Origin: Microbulbifer pacificus
Lineage (GTDB): Bacteria > Pseudomonadota > Gammaproteobacteria > Pseudomonadales > Cellvibrionaceae
Direction of reading: 5' to 3'
NCBI RefSeq assembly: GCF_033723955.1
Contig: NZ_CP137555.1
Span: forward strand, 1,771,501 to 1,835,500
Length of the DNA: 64,000 bases
In this document: positions 40,903 through 48,553 of the stretch, piece by piece
Layout: every line of letters begins with the position of its first letter
How positions within the stretch are numbered: the first letter of the stretch is position 1
Program-made: the position numbers and the translations under genes
Notes under the pieces: generated by a model
The model's database searches: none
The model's input: only the letters and a program-made list of their open reading frames with translations
What the model was told of the DNA's origin: nothing

Positions 40903-42042
40903 ATGGAGCCGGCCGTGATTGTTGAACGCACTTTATCGCCGGAGTTTGCAGCGGTTAAACAGCTGTTTGCTTCTCATTTCGAGCGCGACGACGAATTCCA
41001 GGAGCTGGGTGCGGCACTAGCCGTTTACAGGCATGGCAAAAAAGTTGTTGACCTCTACGGCGGCTACCAGGACCCAGATCGGCTACACCCCTGGACAGAG
41101 CGCAGCATCGTCAACATATGGTCCGCCAGCAAGGGGGTAATGGCTGTTGCCATTGCGCAGCTGGTGGATCAAGGCCTTCTGGATTACAACGCGCCGGTGG
41201 CAATCTGGTGGCCAGAATTCGGACAGGCCGGAAAACAAGGCATCACCCTAAACCAGATACTTTCGCACAGTTCCGGTCTCAATGGATTCGCCGCCCTCAC
41301 CTCGACGGAAGACCTGTTTCATTGGGATCGAATCACGCAACGTCTCGCCGCCCAGGCACCATTGTGGCAACCGGGTTCGGCAGCATCCTACCATGGCATG
41401 ACATTTGGCTGGCTCACCGGTGAACTGATCCGGCGTGTAACAGGCAATACGCCACGGGAATATATTCACAGCGCTATTGCCGCGCCACTGGAACTTGATC
41501 TGTCACTTGGGGTATATCTCGATCGCATACAAGATGTTGCGGAAATTGTTCCACCGCAGCCGGATAAAAACCCGATAACGCTGAATGAGATTGCACATTA
41601 CGCAGCATCCAATCCAATTCCGGATGCCGCCAATGCCAACCGCCGTGAATGGCGCAATGCAGAAATTCCAGCGGTAAATATTCATGCTACCGCCGATAGC
41701 GTCGCCCGTATCTATGCCGCGCTGGCGAACGATGGAATGCTGGAGAGCATCACTCTACTCAGTCCAAATGCCATAGATGAAATGCGGCGCCCTAGAGGTG
41801 GTTGTTACGATGAGATGCTCGGTGAACGCCAGTGGGCCGCAGGTATGGCATTAAACACGACCGGCATTTACGGCCCCAATCCCCAAGCTTTTGGTCACAG
41901 CGGTTGGGGCGGCAGCTTTGCTTGTGCGGACCCTGAAAACGGTATCGGTATTGCCTATGTGGTTAACCGCATGGGTTCAGCCCTGAATGGAGACCCCCGC
42001 GCACGCGCCATTGTCAAAGCGGTGTACGACTCCATCAAATAA
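40903..42042 (+). CDS. Beta-lactamase-fold serine hydrolase (EstB-like)
   Basis: A 379-aa serine hydrolase of the class C beta-lactamase/EstB esterase fold. The SxxK motif is Ser74-Ala-Ser-Lys77 (WSASKGV), a YHG stretch follows (AASYHGMTFGWLTGELIRRVTG), and HSGWGG near the C-terminus replaces the KTG box. There is no signal peptide, so it is cytoplasmic. The start may be the GTG at 40915 rather than 40903. It lies 15 bases after the GntR gene and probably shares its transcript. EstB-type enzymes hydrolyse small esters or lactones; together with the secreted esterase at 29889 this suggests that an ester or lactone is the cluster's substrate. Confidence 0.85.
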   Translation: MEPAVIVERTLSPEFAAVKQLFASHFERDDEFQELGAALAVYRHGKKVVDLYGGYQDPDRLHPWTERSIVNIWSASKGVMAVAIAQLVDQGLLDYNAPVAIWWPEFGQAGKQGITLNQILSHSSGLNGFAALTSTEDLFHWDRITQRLAAQAPLWQPGSAASYHGMTFGWLTGELIRRVTGNTPREYIHSAIAAPLELDLSLGVYLDRIQDVAEIVPPQPDKNPITLNEIAHYAASNPIPDAANANRREWRNAEIPAVNIHATADSVARIYAALANDGMLESITLLSPNAIDEMRRPRGGCYDEMLGERQWAAGMALNTTGIYGPNPQAFGHSGWGGSFACADPENGIGIAYVVNRMGSALNGDPRARAIVKAVYDSIK

Positions 42043-42272
42043 TCTAACTGCATCGGCGCGATGAAAATGTCTACTATCGATGCGGAAAATACCAAGGGAT
42101 GGCAGCGAGACAAGCATGACTCGTTGTCACCGATTTTCTGACACAAACGCCAGCCTCCATATATTGACTGTCCGACGCCGCGCTTGACACCCTACTATGC
42201 TTATTGCCTGCAACGCCCTCCCAGACAAATCCGGAGGAAGCCAAAGCCAGCGGACGATGGAGAGTTTCGGCA

Positions 42273-43136
42273 ATGGACAGGCGCCTCAGAGTACTATTTC
42301 TGCTGCTTTTTCCCATCTTCGTGTGCACTGCCGCTGAAGATGACGACAGCTCCGCCAATGAAGTCAGCCGCGAGCTCTCCAATCCCAATACATCGCTCGC
42401 GCGTCTGACCTTCAAGAATCAGTTCCGCTGGTTTGAGGGCAGCCTGCCTGGCGCGGATAACCAGCGTGGCTATGAACTGCTGTTCCAACCCTCGTTCCCG
42501 ATCAAGCTCGGTGGCGGCGATATGTTTTTCCTGCGCCCGGCCTTTCCGGTATTTTTCGACCAGCCGGTATTCGATGCTGACAAAGGGCGTTTTACCCAGG
42601 AACTGGGCCTTGGGGATATCGGCTTCGATATTTCCTACGGCCATACATCCGAATCTGGACTGATTTTTTCTGCCGGCGCCGCCGGCAGTCTGCCTACCGC
42701 CACGGTCAGCGAACTCGGCTCCGGGCAGATGACGCTCGGACCCGAGCTTTTTATCGGCAAGATGTCGAAAAAATACATCCTCGGTTTTTTCCCCAACCAC
42801 CAGTGGGATGTGGCTGGCTGGGGGGACGAGGACATCAGCGTCACCACCCTGCAACCCATTGCGGTGTACCTGCCGGGCAATGCCTGGAGTATCGCCAGTT
42901 CACCAATCGCCACCTACAACTGGCGCACGGAAACCTGGACCACGCCAATCAATCTGGCGGTCAGCAAAACACTTATTTTCGGCAAAACACCCTGGCGCTT
43001 CGGCATGGAGTTCAATTATTACGTCGAACGCCCCGATGCATTCGGCCCGCAGTGGATGGTGGGTATCAATATCGTGCCCGTGGTGGAGAATGTATTTGCG
43101 CGCTGGTTCGAAAAAAATCCGCAGGAATCTAACTGA
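42273..43136 (+). CDS. Outer-membrane beta-barrel protein (phenol MetA-pathway transporter-like)
   Basis: About 287 aa from the ATG at 42273. The signal peptide RLRVLFLLLFPIFVCTAAED is followed by a series of amphipathic strands (YELLFQPSFPIKLGGGDMFFLRPAFPVFFDQP, TQELGLGDIGFDISYGHTS, PWRFGMEFNYYVERPDAFGPQWMVGINIVPVV), a pattern shared with the phenol_MetA_deg/transporter family of small barrels. These are proposed to let hydrophobic compounds cross the outer membrane. It lies 230 bases after the esterase gene and convergent with lpxR. Function in this cell is uncertain. Confidence 0.65.
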   Translation: MDRRLRVLFLLLFPIFVCTAAEDDDSSANEVSRELSNPNTSLARLTFKNQFRWFEGSLPGADNQRGYELLFQPSFPIKLGGGDMFFLRPAFPVFFDQPVFDADKGRFTQELGLGDIGFDISYGHTSESGLIFSAGAAGSLPTATVSELGSGQMTLGPELFIGKMSKKYILGFFPNHQWDVAGWGDEDISVTTLQPIAVYLPGNAWSIASSPIATYNWRTETWTTPINLAVSKTLIFGKTPWRFGMEFNYYVERPDAFGPQWMVGINIVPVVENVFARWFEKNPQESN

Positions 43137-43189
43137 CCAGAGCATTAACCCTGAGGTCACCTTGATCCACTGGAATTTATATCGGATTT

Positions 43190-44200
43190 TTAGAAGGACG
43201 CGGTCAGTCCGATAGCGGAAAACTGCACATCCGCGTACTGATCCACGAACTCCTGCGAGCGCCGTGCATGGTAAAGGCTCCAGCGGAGGCGGCCGGTGGA
43301 AAATACCATCCCAAAGCGCAGCTCGCCGACGGTCGGTTCCTTCTCCACACTATGGCTGTCCTTGAACGTGTTGCCGTCGAGGAATATATCCCAATGTACA
43401 TAGCGCAACTGCAGATCCGAAAACAGATACCAGCCATCACCGGCAGACAATTCACTGGTCGGTGCTGAAGTGGCCGGCGACAGCGCACTGACGCTAACGG
43501 TGGAATACAGATCACGGCCAAAACGCACGCCCACGCCAGACGCCAGCGCGGTATTCACATTGCCGAGATTCCCCCCCAGAGTCCCGAAAAATTCAACATT
43601 GAACCCGGAATCTCCCACGTTGCGGATATGCGCCCATTTGCGCGCATAACTCAACATCAGTGCCGGCTCGTCTCGCAGCTGGTTGTCCCAACCATTCACT
43701 TCGTAGGTATGAATGACACGGTGTAGTGACTTTTGCGCCTGCTCGGCGCCGGAAGATGGCCCCACAATACCAGCGGAAATTTCAAATCGCTCTGCCGTCG
43801 CCAGCTGGGATTCGGGAATCAGGTTGACCGAATGCAACGCGGCGCCCAAGTACAACCAGCCGGCATAGGGGCGGTCGTATTCCAGCAGCTCCGTTTCAAA
43901 GACTTCGTAGGGGGTAAAGATGGCCTGTCCGAGAAAATACTGGGCTCTTATTTCACGGCCCCGATAGCGCTCGGGAAGTAGTGATGTCGCCCACTGTGGA
44001 GGAGAATCCGACGTGTACGCCAGGCGCATTCCCTGGGTGTAATCCGCGTCGCTGGCGCCGTCAAAAGAATCGTTTTCCAGCTGCAGGGAAAGATTGCCTG
44101 CAACAGCCGGGTTGTTAAAAGTGGCGAGCCCACAAACACCCATCCAACAGGCGCAGCTCTGCCACAGTAACGAAGTTCCATTTCGCGTTATTTTTCTCAC
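43190..44200 (-). CDS. lpxR: Lipid A 3'-O-deacylase LpxR
   Basis: A 336-aa outer-membrane protein starting at a GTG (44200). After a signal-like stretch ending near PAVAG, the sequence NLSLQLENDSFDGASDADYTQGMRLAY is the LpxR/DUF2219 signature, with the Asn-Asp pair in the calcium and active-site region. YDRPYAGWLYLGAAL and a later His region follow, and the C-terminus ends in a barrel strand with Phe (IGLTASF). LpxR removes the 3' acyloxyacyl group from lipid A on the outer leaflet and so changes surface charge and immune recognition. The gene appears single, convergent with the small barrel-protein gene, with no evident regulatory partner. Confidence 0.85.
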   Translation of the reverse strand: MRKITRNGTSLLWQSCACWMGVCGLATFNNPAVAGNLSLQLENDSFDGASDADYTQGMRLAYTSDSPPQWATSLLPERYRGREIRAQYFLGQAIFTPYEVFETELLEYDRPYAGWLYLGAALHSVNLIPESQLATAERFEISAGIVGPSSGAEQAQKSLHRVIHTYEVNGWDNQLRDEPALMLSYARKWAHIRNVGDSGFNVEFFGTLGGNLGNVNTALASGVGVRFGRDLYSTVSVSALSPATSAPTSELSAGDGWYLFSDLQLRYVHWDIFLDGNTFKDSHSVEKEPTVGELRFGMVFSTGRLRWSLYHARRSQEFVDQYADVQFSAIGLTASF

Positions 44201-44398
44201 GCATGGATTTTAGACGGGCGTTTTAGTTTCGCCAGAAATCCACGTTGAGCCTTACGCCAAGTTCAGCATTTTTCCCGTTGGCGTCGTTTTATTCCGCGCC
44301 GGTTCCTTTACTCCCATTTCCAGAAAAATTTCGGGGATACACAGTATTCTCCCGCACGCGATCCGCGGCTTTCAGGAATAAATCGACAACCAACGCCG

Positions 44399-44500
44399 TT
44401 ACGATTTTCTCACTACACATATCTGGTCACCGTAGTAGTTGTCGGCGTAGTTGCATTCCAACTCGCTGCTGTTGGCTGGATTGGATTTGGTATCGATCAT
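44399..44500 (-). CDS. Possible 33-aa small protein
   Basis: A short reading frame with a good ribosome site (GGAG 8 bases before ATG 44500). The product begins MIDTKSNPANSSELECNYAD and continues NYYGDQICVVRKS. It is acidic, with two Cys and three Tyr, and has no membrane segment. The composition, a polar leader followed by a Cys/Tyr/Asp-rich end, resembles small regulatory proteins or peptide precursors, but no modifying enzyme is nearby. Support is only the ribosome site and the composition. Confidence 0.35.
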   Translation of the reverse strand: MIDTKSNPANSSELECNYADNYYGDQICVVRKS

Positions 44501-44654
44501 GGTCTTTTCTCCGTGGCTGGATGTTGAGAACAGCGTTAAAGATAGGTGACGCCAATTTATAGTTGAAATCAAATAAATCTCTGGCCGAGATCAAAAATAT
44601 TTATCAAGCATCTGTCCGACTATTTAATAGGGATGACTATCCATTTTTGACGTC

Positions 44655-44694
44655 AGCCCGCTCTGGTCTGGCATCCTATGTGCGGGGCTTTTTT
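44655..44694 (+). terminator. Terminator-like hairpin
   Basis: AGCCCGC (44655-44661) pairs with GCGGGGCT (44682-44689, one bulge) and is followed by six T. It looks like a rho-independent terminator on the plus strand, but no plus-strand gene lies immediately upstream. It could end a small RNA. Confidence 0.35.
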
Positions 44695-44941
44695 ACGGTT
44701 ACCTGCGGAAATCCACTCGCACGGCACCCGCTTGAACCTTCGCTCACGGAAATTTGCACTGCGTCTCACGGCGACTGCAAATTGCGCGCAAAGTTCACAG
44801 GAGGCGGCGAAATCCGCCAGTTTTACACTACAGTTAGAAATGTAACCGCGCCGACTATTAGTGAGATTTTCCCAGCCAGCCGCGTTACCGAGAGAGCAGC
44901 AAGGATTCAAGCAGCAGCGTATAAGTAGTAGAGGTCCCAGC

Positions 44942-45121
44942 ATGAATACGCATTTGTCGGTAAAACCCCAAAGTTCCCCCAAACCTGCGCTGCTTGCCGA
45001 ACAGCAGAAACACGAGCAGGAACAGCAGGACAAACGGCACACACCCGGCAAAGCCGCTGCAAACCTGGGGCTGCGATATCCGAAGGATCTGGAACGCTGT
45101 TTTGTGCTGGGGAATAACTGA
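44942..45121 (+). CDS. Possible 59-aa basic/Gln-rich small protein
   Basis: A short reading frame from ATG 44942 with AGAGGT about 9 bases before it. The product is Gln/Lys-rich (AEQQKHEQEQQDKRHTPGK) and ends with LRYPKDLERCFVLGNN. No domain is recognised. It is 78 bases upstream of the FMN reductase gene and could share its transcript. Real status is uncertain. Confidence 0.4.
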   Translation: MNTHLSVKPQSSPKPALLAEQQKHEQEQQDKRHTPGKAAANLGLRYPKDLERCFVLGNN

Positions 45122-45199
45122 GCACCCGCTGATTCCCGATTACCAGCCCGCTGCTATCCTGAAATCCAGACAAAACTGACCACGTTTCAGGAAGCAGCC

Positions 45200-45763
45200 A
45201 TGGCATCCACTCCTTTAAGCATTCTCGCCATCTCCGGCAGCCTGCGTCATAGTTCGTTCAACAGCGCCGCGCTGAAAATTGCGCAGGAAATGGCCGCGGA
45301 CAGTGCGGCCTTCACCTTTGCCGACCTCTCCAATATTCCCCTCTACAACCAGGACCAGCGCGACAAGGCTGTGCCGGACCCGGTGCAGAAATTGAGTGTC
45401 CAGGTTCTGGCGGCAGACGCCATCCTGTTTTCAACCCCAGAGTACAACTACTCGGTGTCCGGGGTGCTGAAGAACGCTATCGACTGGCTATCGCGCCTGG
45501 ACCCGCAACCTTTCGCGGATAAACCGGTGGCAGTGATGAGTGCCAGCATGAGTGCATTTGGCGGTGCCAGGGCGCAATACGACCTGCGACGTATCCTCAT
45601 CTATCTCAATGCGCATTTTGTAAATAAGCCGGAAGTGATGATTTCTTTTGCGCACAAGAAATTTGACGGCGACGGCAAGCTGGCCGATAACGATACCCGC
45701 GAGCATATTGGCAGGTTGGTCACCGCACTGTGCGAATGGACCCAACGCCTGCAACGAAAATAA
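45200..45763 (+). CDS. NAD(P)H-dependent FMN reductase
   Basis: A 187-aa flavodoxin-like protein with AGGA before the ATG. The phosphate-binding loop is SGSLRHSSFNSAAL near residue 13, and the flavin-contacting motif is PEYNYSVSGVLKNAIDWLSR near residue 80, which defines the ChrR/YieF-type NADPH-dependent FMN reductases. These reduce quinones, chromate or azo compounds and protect against oxidative stress. The gene ends 23 bases before the pirin gene, so the two are probably co-transcribed. This pairing is common and suggests a role in redox or quinone detoxification. Confidence 0.9.
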   Translation: MASTPLSILAISGSLRHSSFNSAALKIAQEMAADSAAFTFADLSNIPLYNQDQRDKAVPDPVQKLSVQVLAADAILFSTPEYNYSVSGVLKNAIDWLSRLDPQPFADKPVAVMSASMSAFGGARAQYDLRRILIYLNAHFVNKPEVMISFAHKKFDGDGKLADNDTREHIGRLVTALCEWTQRLQRK

Positions 45764-45786
45764 TTACACGAGTTGGAATTCTGCTC

Positions 45787-46704
45787 ATGAGCAACCTGGT
45801 TCCCGAGGTCATTTCCGAGTGCAAAGTAGAAATAGGGTGCGATGCACTCGAACTGATCATTGAACCGCAGGAAAAGGATCTAGGCGGATTTTCTGTGCGC
45901 CGGGTTCTGCCCACTCGCGAGCGCAAAATGGTCGGCCCCTGGATTTTCTTCGACCATATGGGACCGGCGGATTTTCCTGCGGGCAACGGCATTGATGTGC
46001 GCCCGCACCCGCATATCGGCATCGCCACCGTCACCTATCTGTTTGAAGGGGAAATCCTGCACCGGGATTCCCTCGGCAGCCTGCAGGCCATTCGCCCCGG
46101 GGATATCAACCTGATGCTGGCCGGGCGCGGCATTGTGCATTCGGAGCGGGAAACAGACTCTCAGAGAAACTCAGATCACCGCCTGCACGGCCTGCAGCTG
46201 TGGCTCGCGCTGCCCGACGCGGATGAGGAAGTGGCGCCGGCGTTTTATCACTACCCCGGTGCCGACATTCCCACCTCTATAGTCGACGGTGTGCCGCTGC
46301 GGGTGATGATGGGCAACGCCTACGGTTGTAACTCGCCGGTGAGAACCTTTGCCGAGACCCTGTATGTGGAAGCGCACCTGCAGCCGGGTCAGCGCCTGAC
46401 ATTGCCGGATGCACCCGAACGCGCGGTCTATGTGGCCAGCGGCACCCTGCATGTGCGCGACACCCGGATAGCGCAATATGCCCTGGCCGTTTTCCGGCAT
46501 CAGCAAGGGGTGGAAGTGGAGGCCGTAGAGGAGTGCCGCATAGCGGTTATCGGCGGCGAGCCGCTGGGCCAGCGCTTTATCGACTGGAACTTTGTCTCCA
46601 GCAGCAAGGAGCGCATTGCCCAGGCTATCGAAGACTGGCAGGCAAGGCGCTTCGACGCCGTGCCGGGGGATAGCGAGGAGTTTATTCCCTACCCCACCCG
46701 CTGA
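45787..46704 (+). CDS. Pirin-family bicupin protein
   Basis: A 305-aa pirin. The ATG at 45787 is preferred because the earlier in-frame start overlaps the FMN reductase. The N-terminal cupin carries the metal-binding pattern RPHPHIGIATVTYLFEGEILHRDS (two His), GDINLMLAGRGIVHSER (His and Glu) and GLQLWLALP. The C-terminal cupin is degenerate. Pirins bind iron or another metal and some act as quercetin 2,3-dioxygenases or redox sensors. Pairing with the FMN reductase suggests a shared stress function. Confidence 0.9.
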   Translation: MSNLVPEVISECKVEIGCDALELIIEPQEKDLGGFSVRRVLPTRERKMVGPWIFFDHMGPADFPAGNGIDVRPHPHIGIATVTYLFEGEILHRDSLGSLQAIRPGDINLMLAGRGIVHSERETDSQRNSDHRLHGLQLWLALPDADEEVAPAFYHYPGADIPTSIVDGVPLRVMMGNAYGCNSPVRTFAETLYVEAHLQPGQRLTLPDAPERAVYVASGTLHVRDTRIAQYALAVFRHQQGVEVEAVEECRIAVIGGEPLGQRFIDWNFVSSSKERIAQAIEDWQARRFDAVPGDSEEFIPYPTR

Positions 46705-46727
46705 CACGAACCAGCCCGTAGAACTGC

Positions 46728-46931
46728 TCAGCCCGCCATACAGGCTGTTGCCGCCGTTTCATCCCGATGGCCGCGGCTCCACCACTTCTCGTGGAAATAG
46801 TAGGCCACGGTATTACAGGCGGGTTCCACCAGCGCCAGCGCACTTCCGACCCAGAAGTCACCAGTCATCACAAAACCCACGGTAAACGCCACCCCCATGT
46901 GAATCACCGCGAAACTACACGTCTTCTTCAT
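46728..46931 (-). CDS. DUF2061 small membrane protein
   Basis: A 67-aa protein from the ATG at 46931, which has GGAGGG about 7 bases before it. Two hydrophobic segments (CSFAVIHMGVAFTVGFVMTGDFWVGSALALVEPACNTVAYYF) followed by HEKWW match the DUF2061 family of predicted inner-membrane proteins. Function unknown. A near-perfect Fur box lies 53-67 bases upstream of its start, so it may be controlled by iron. Confidence 0.75.
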   Translation of the reverse strand: MKKTCSFAVIHMGVAFTVGFVMTGDFWVGSALALVEPACNTVAYYFHEKWWSRGHRDETAATACMAG

Positions 46932-46983
46932 TGTGTCACCCTCCACCGGTTTTCCGGATCGCTCGATCTGATGGGTGAATTAT

Positions 46984-46998
46984 TGATAATGATTCTCA
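46984..46998. promoter_or_regulatory. Candidate Fur box
   Basis: TGATAATGATTCTCA matches the 7-1-7 Fur consensus TGATAAT-N-ATTATCA with a single mismatch. It lies upstream of the minus-strand DUF2061 gene. No plus-strand gene follows it. Confidence 0.55.
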
Positions 46999-47174
46999 CA
47001 TGGAGAAATCAATTGAAACTTTAGCCGTAATTGCACAAGGCTATGATTTGATCGCGGGAGCGCAACCGCAAAAGGAGAAGCTAAGTCAGATTGGCGAGAC
47101 CAATACGGGATGGAGATGTGCAGGACGGACACGCGCTGCGCGTGCCCACCCCGCGAGAGTGCGGAAAGTTCGCG

Positions 47175-48470
47175 TTAAAAGTAGCCCACGCTGTCGGCGT
47201 AGTTGATCAGCGGGGTACCGTAATCACCGCCCCACTCGTAGCCGTAGCGGCGCTCTGCCTCGATGGCCATGATGTCGTACTGCTTGCCCATGCCGCCCTC
47301 GGCGACCGAGCGGCCACTGAAGAAACCGACGTCCTGACCCAGGTCGTAAAAACGGAACCACATGGTACTGCCGGCCTTGGCCTGAATCGGGTTGTAGCTG
47401 TCGTCGCTGCTGCCACTGGATCGCTTGATATAAGCCGTATCAACCTGTTTCACCGCCTCACTGCGATACCAGGCCAGCGCTGCACGCACCCCGGCTTCCA
47501 CCTCAGCAGTTTGCGGCTGCGACATGAGGAAAGCAGTGACCAGCATGGATTCCTTGCCGCTCTTGGATTCCAGTTCGTAGGAGCGCGCCGCGCGCGGTGC
47601 ATAGCTCACCGGGTCATGCTGGGCACACCAGACGGTCTTGGTACCGGCCTGCTCGATCTGCGCCTTGAGAATAAAGTCCACGCCCTTGTCGATGGCGGAC
47701 GCCATGCGCGTGCGCTGATCCTCGGTGAAAAGGTCACCATTCAGCGGCGCCTCCTGGCGCTGCGCCTGTTCGAGCAGGATCAGCACCCTGGCCATGGCGC
47801 CATCGTTGAAGGTGACATGGTTCGAATAAGTGGTACCGGTACGCGCGGGATAGACCTGCGGCCAGCCGCCGCTTTCGTACTGCATGGTGAGCAGGAATTC
47901 GAGGGCAGCGCGCGCGGCGTCGCGGTAGCGGCTGTCGTTGCTGCGCTGGTAGACATCCGCCAGAAACATCAACTCGGTAACCGTGGCATCGTTGTCGATG
48001 GTGCCCAGTTCGACACCATCCGCACCGGTCCATTCCGCACGGGCGCTGCTGCCATCCCACGGCGCCGCGTACTTGGACACACCGAACTTGTAAAAACCAC
48101 CGTGCGGCATTTGCCAGGTGATCATATTGTCGGCCAGGGTCTGGTCGGCCGCCAGGCTACTGCCTTTCCACGACTTGTAGTTATCCAGCTCGCCGTAAAT
48201 CGGGTTGCCGGTCTGCGGCAGCAACACAGTGTCTGTGCCACCGGAAGACGAGCCGGAGCTGCCGCCGGAGGAAGAGGAGCTGCTGGAGGAGCTGGAACTT
48301 CCGCCGGAGGAGCTACTGCTGGAAGACGAGGAGCTGCTGGAAGAAGAGCTGGAACTTGAGGAACTGCTGCCGCCATTCGCCGGCGGAATCGTTTCACCGG
48401 AATTGCCACCGCCGCACGCGGTGAGCAGCAGGGATGCAGTGAGAGCCAGCGATGCCGCTGATAACTTCAT
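47175..48470 (-). CDS. Pectate lyase, PL10 family, polyserine-linked lipoprotein
   Basis: About 431 aa from the ATG at 48470, with GAGGG before it. The signal peptide ends in a lipobox (LTASLLLTACGGG), so it is a lipoprotein. A long Ser/Gly linker (roughly residues 25-75) joins it to the PL10 catalytic domain: KSWKGSSLAADQTLADNMITWQM, HGGFYKF, GTIDNDATVTELMFLADVYQ, YESGGWPQVYP and the C-terminal ALEAERRYGYEWGGDYG-like end. PL10 enzymes cleave polygalacturonate by beta-elimination, using calcium and an Arg base. Polyserine linkers are typical of Cellvibrionales surface enzymes. It is last in the pectin locus, after a terminator that separates it from the TonB receptor. Confidence 0.9.
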   Translation of the reverse strand: MKLSAASLALTASLLLTACGGGNSGETIPPANGGSSSSSSSSSSSSSSSSSSSSSGGSSSSSSSSSSSGGSSGSSSGGTDTVLLPQTGNPIYGELDNYKSWKGSSLAADQTLADNMITWQMPHGGFYKFGVSKYAAPWDGSSARAEWTGADGVELGTIDNDATVTELMFLADVYQRSNDSRYRDAARAALEFLLTMQYESGGWPQVYPARTGTTYSNHVTFNDGAMARVLILLEQAQRQEAPLNGDLFTEDQRTRMASAIDKGVDFILKAQIEQAGTKTVWCAQHDPVSYAPRAARSYELESKSGKESMLVTAFLMSQPQTAEVEAGVRAALAWYRSEAVKQVDTAYIKRSSGSSDDSYNPIQAKAGSTMWFRFYDLGQDVGFFSGRSVAEGGMGKQYDIMAIEAERRYGYEWGGDYGTPLINYADSVGYF

Positions 48471-48503
48471 GAAAAACCCTCGGTAACACACAGAATTTTT
48501 AGG

Positions 48504-48528
48504 AAAAAAAGCCCCGCAGAGCGGGGCC
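48504..48528 (-). terminator. Rho-independent terminator after the TonB receptor
   Basis: On the minus strand GCCCCGC (complement of 48521-48527) pairs with GCGGGGC (complement of 48511-48517), with a TCT loop, followed by seven T. It lies just after the receptor stop (48554) and upstream of the PL10 start. Confidence 0.85.
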
Positions 48529-48553
48529 AAAATGGCAAAAAATATGTCGCCGC

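Larger units (their letters stand above)
44201..45199. other. Region without large genes; two small reading frames and a hairpin
   Basis: A 999-base stretch between lpxR and the FMN reductase gene. It holds a 33-codon minus-strand reading frame (44399-44500), a terminator-like hairpin (44655-44694) and a 59-codon plus-strand reading frame (44942-45121). The rest shows no gene-like sequence that I would support. Confidence 0.5.

Noticed and set aside
44563..44928. 121-codon plus-strand frame after lpxR
   Set aside because: It runs through a terminator-like hairpin, has no ribosome site and its composition is not protein-like.
47091..48359. 422-codon open frame opposite the PL10 lyase
   Set aside because: Antisense shadow; its Gly/Ala-rich end is only the complement of the polyserine linker.
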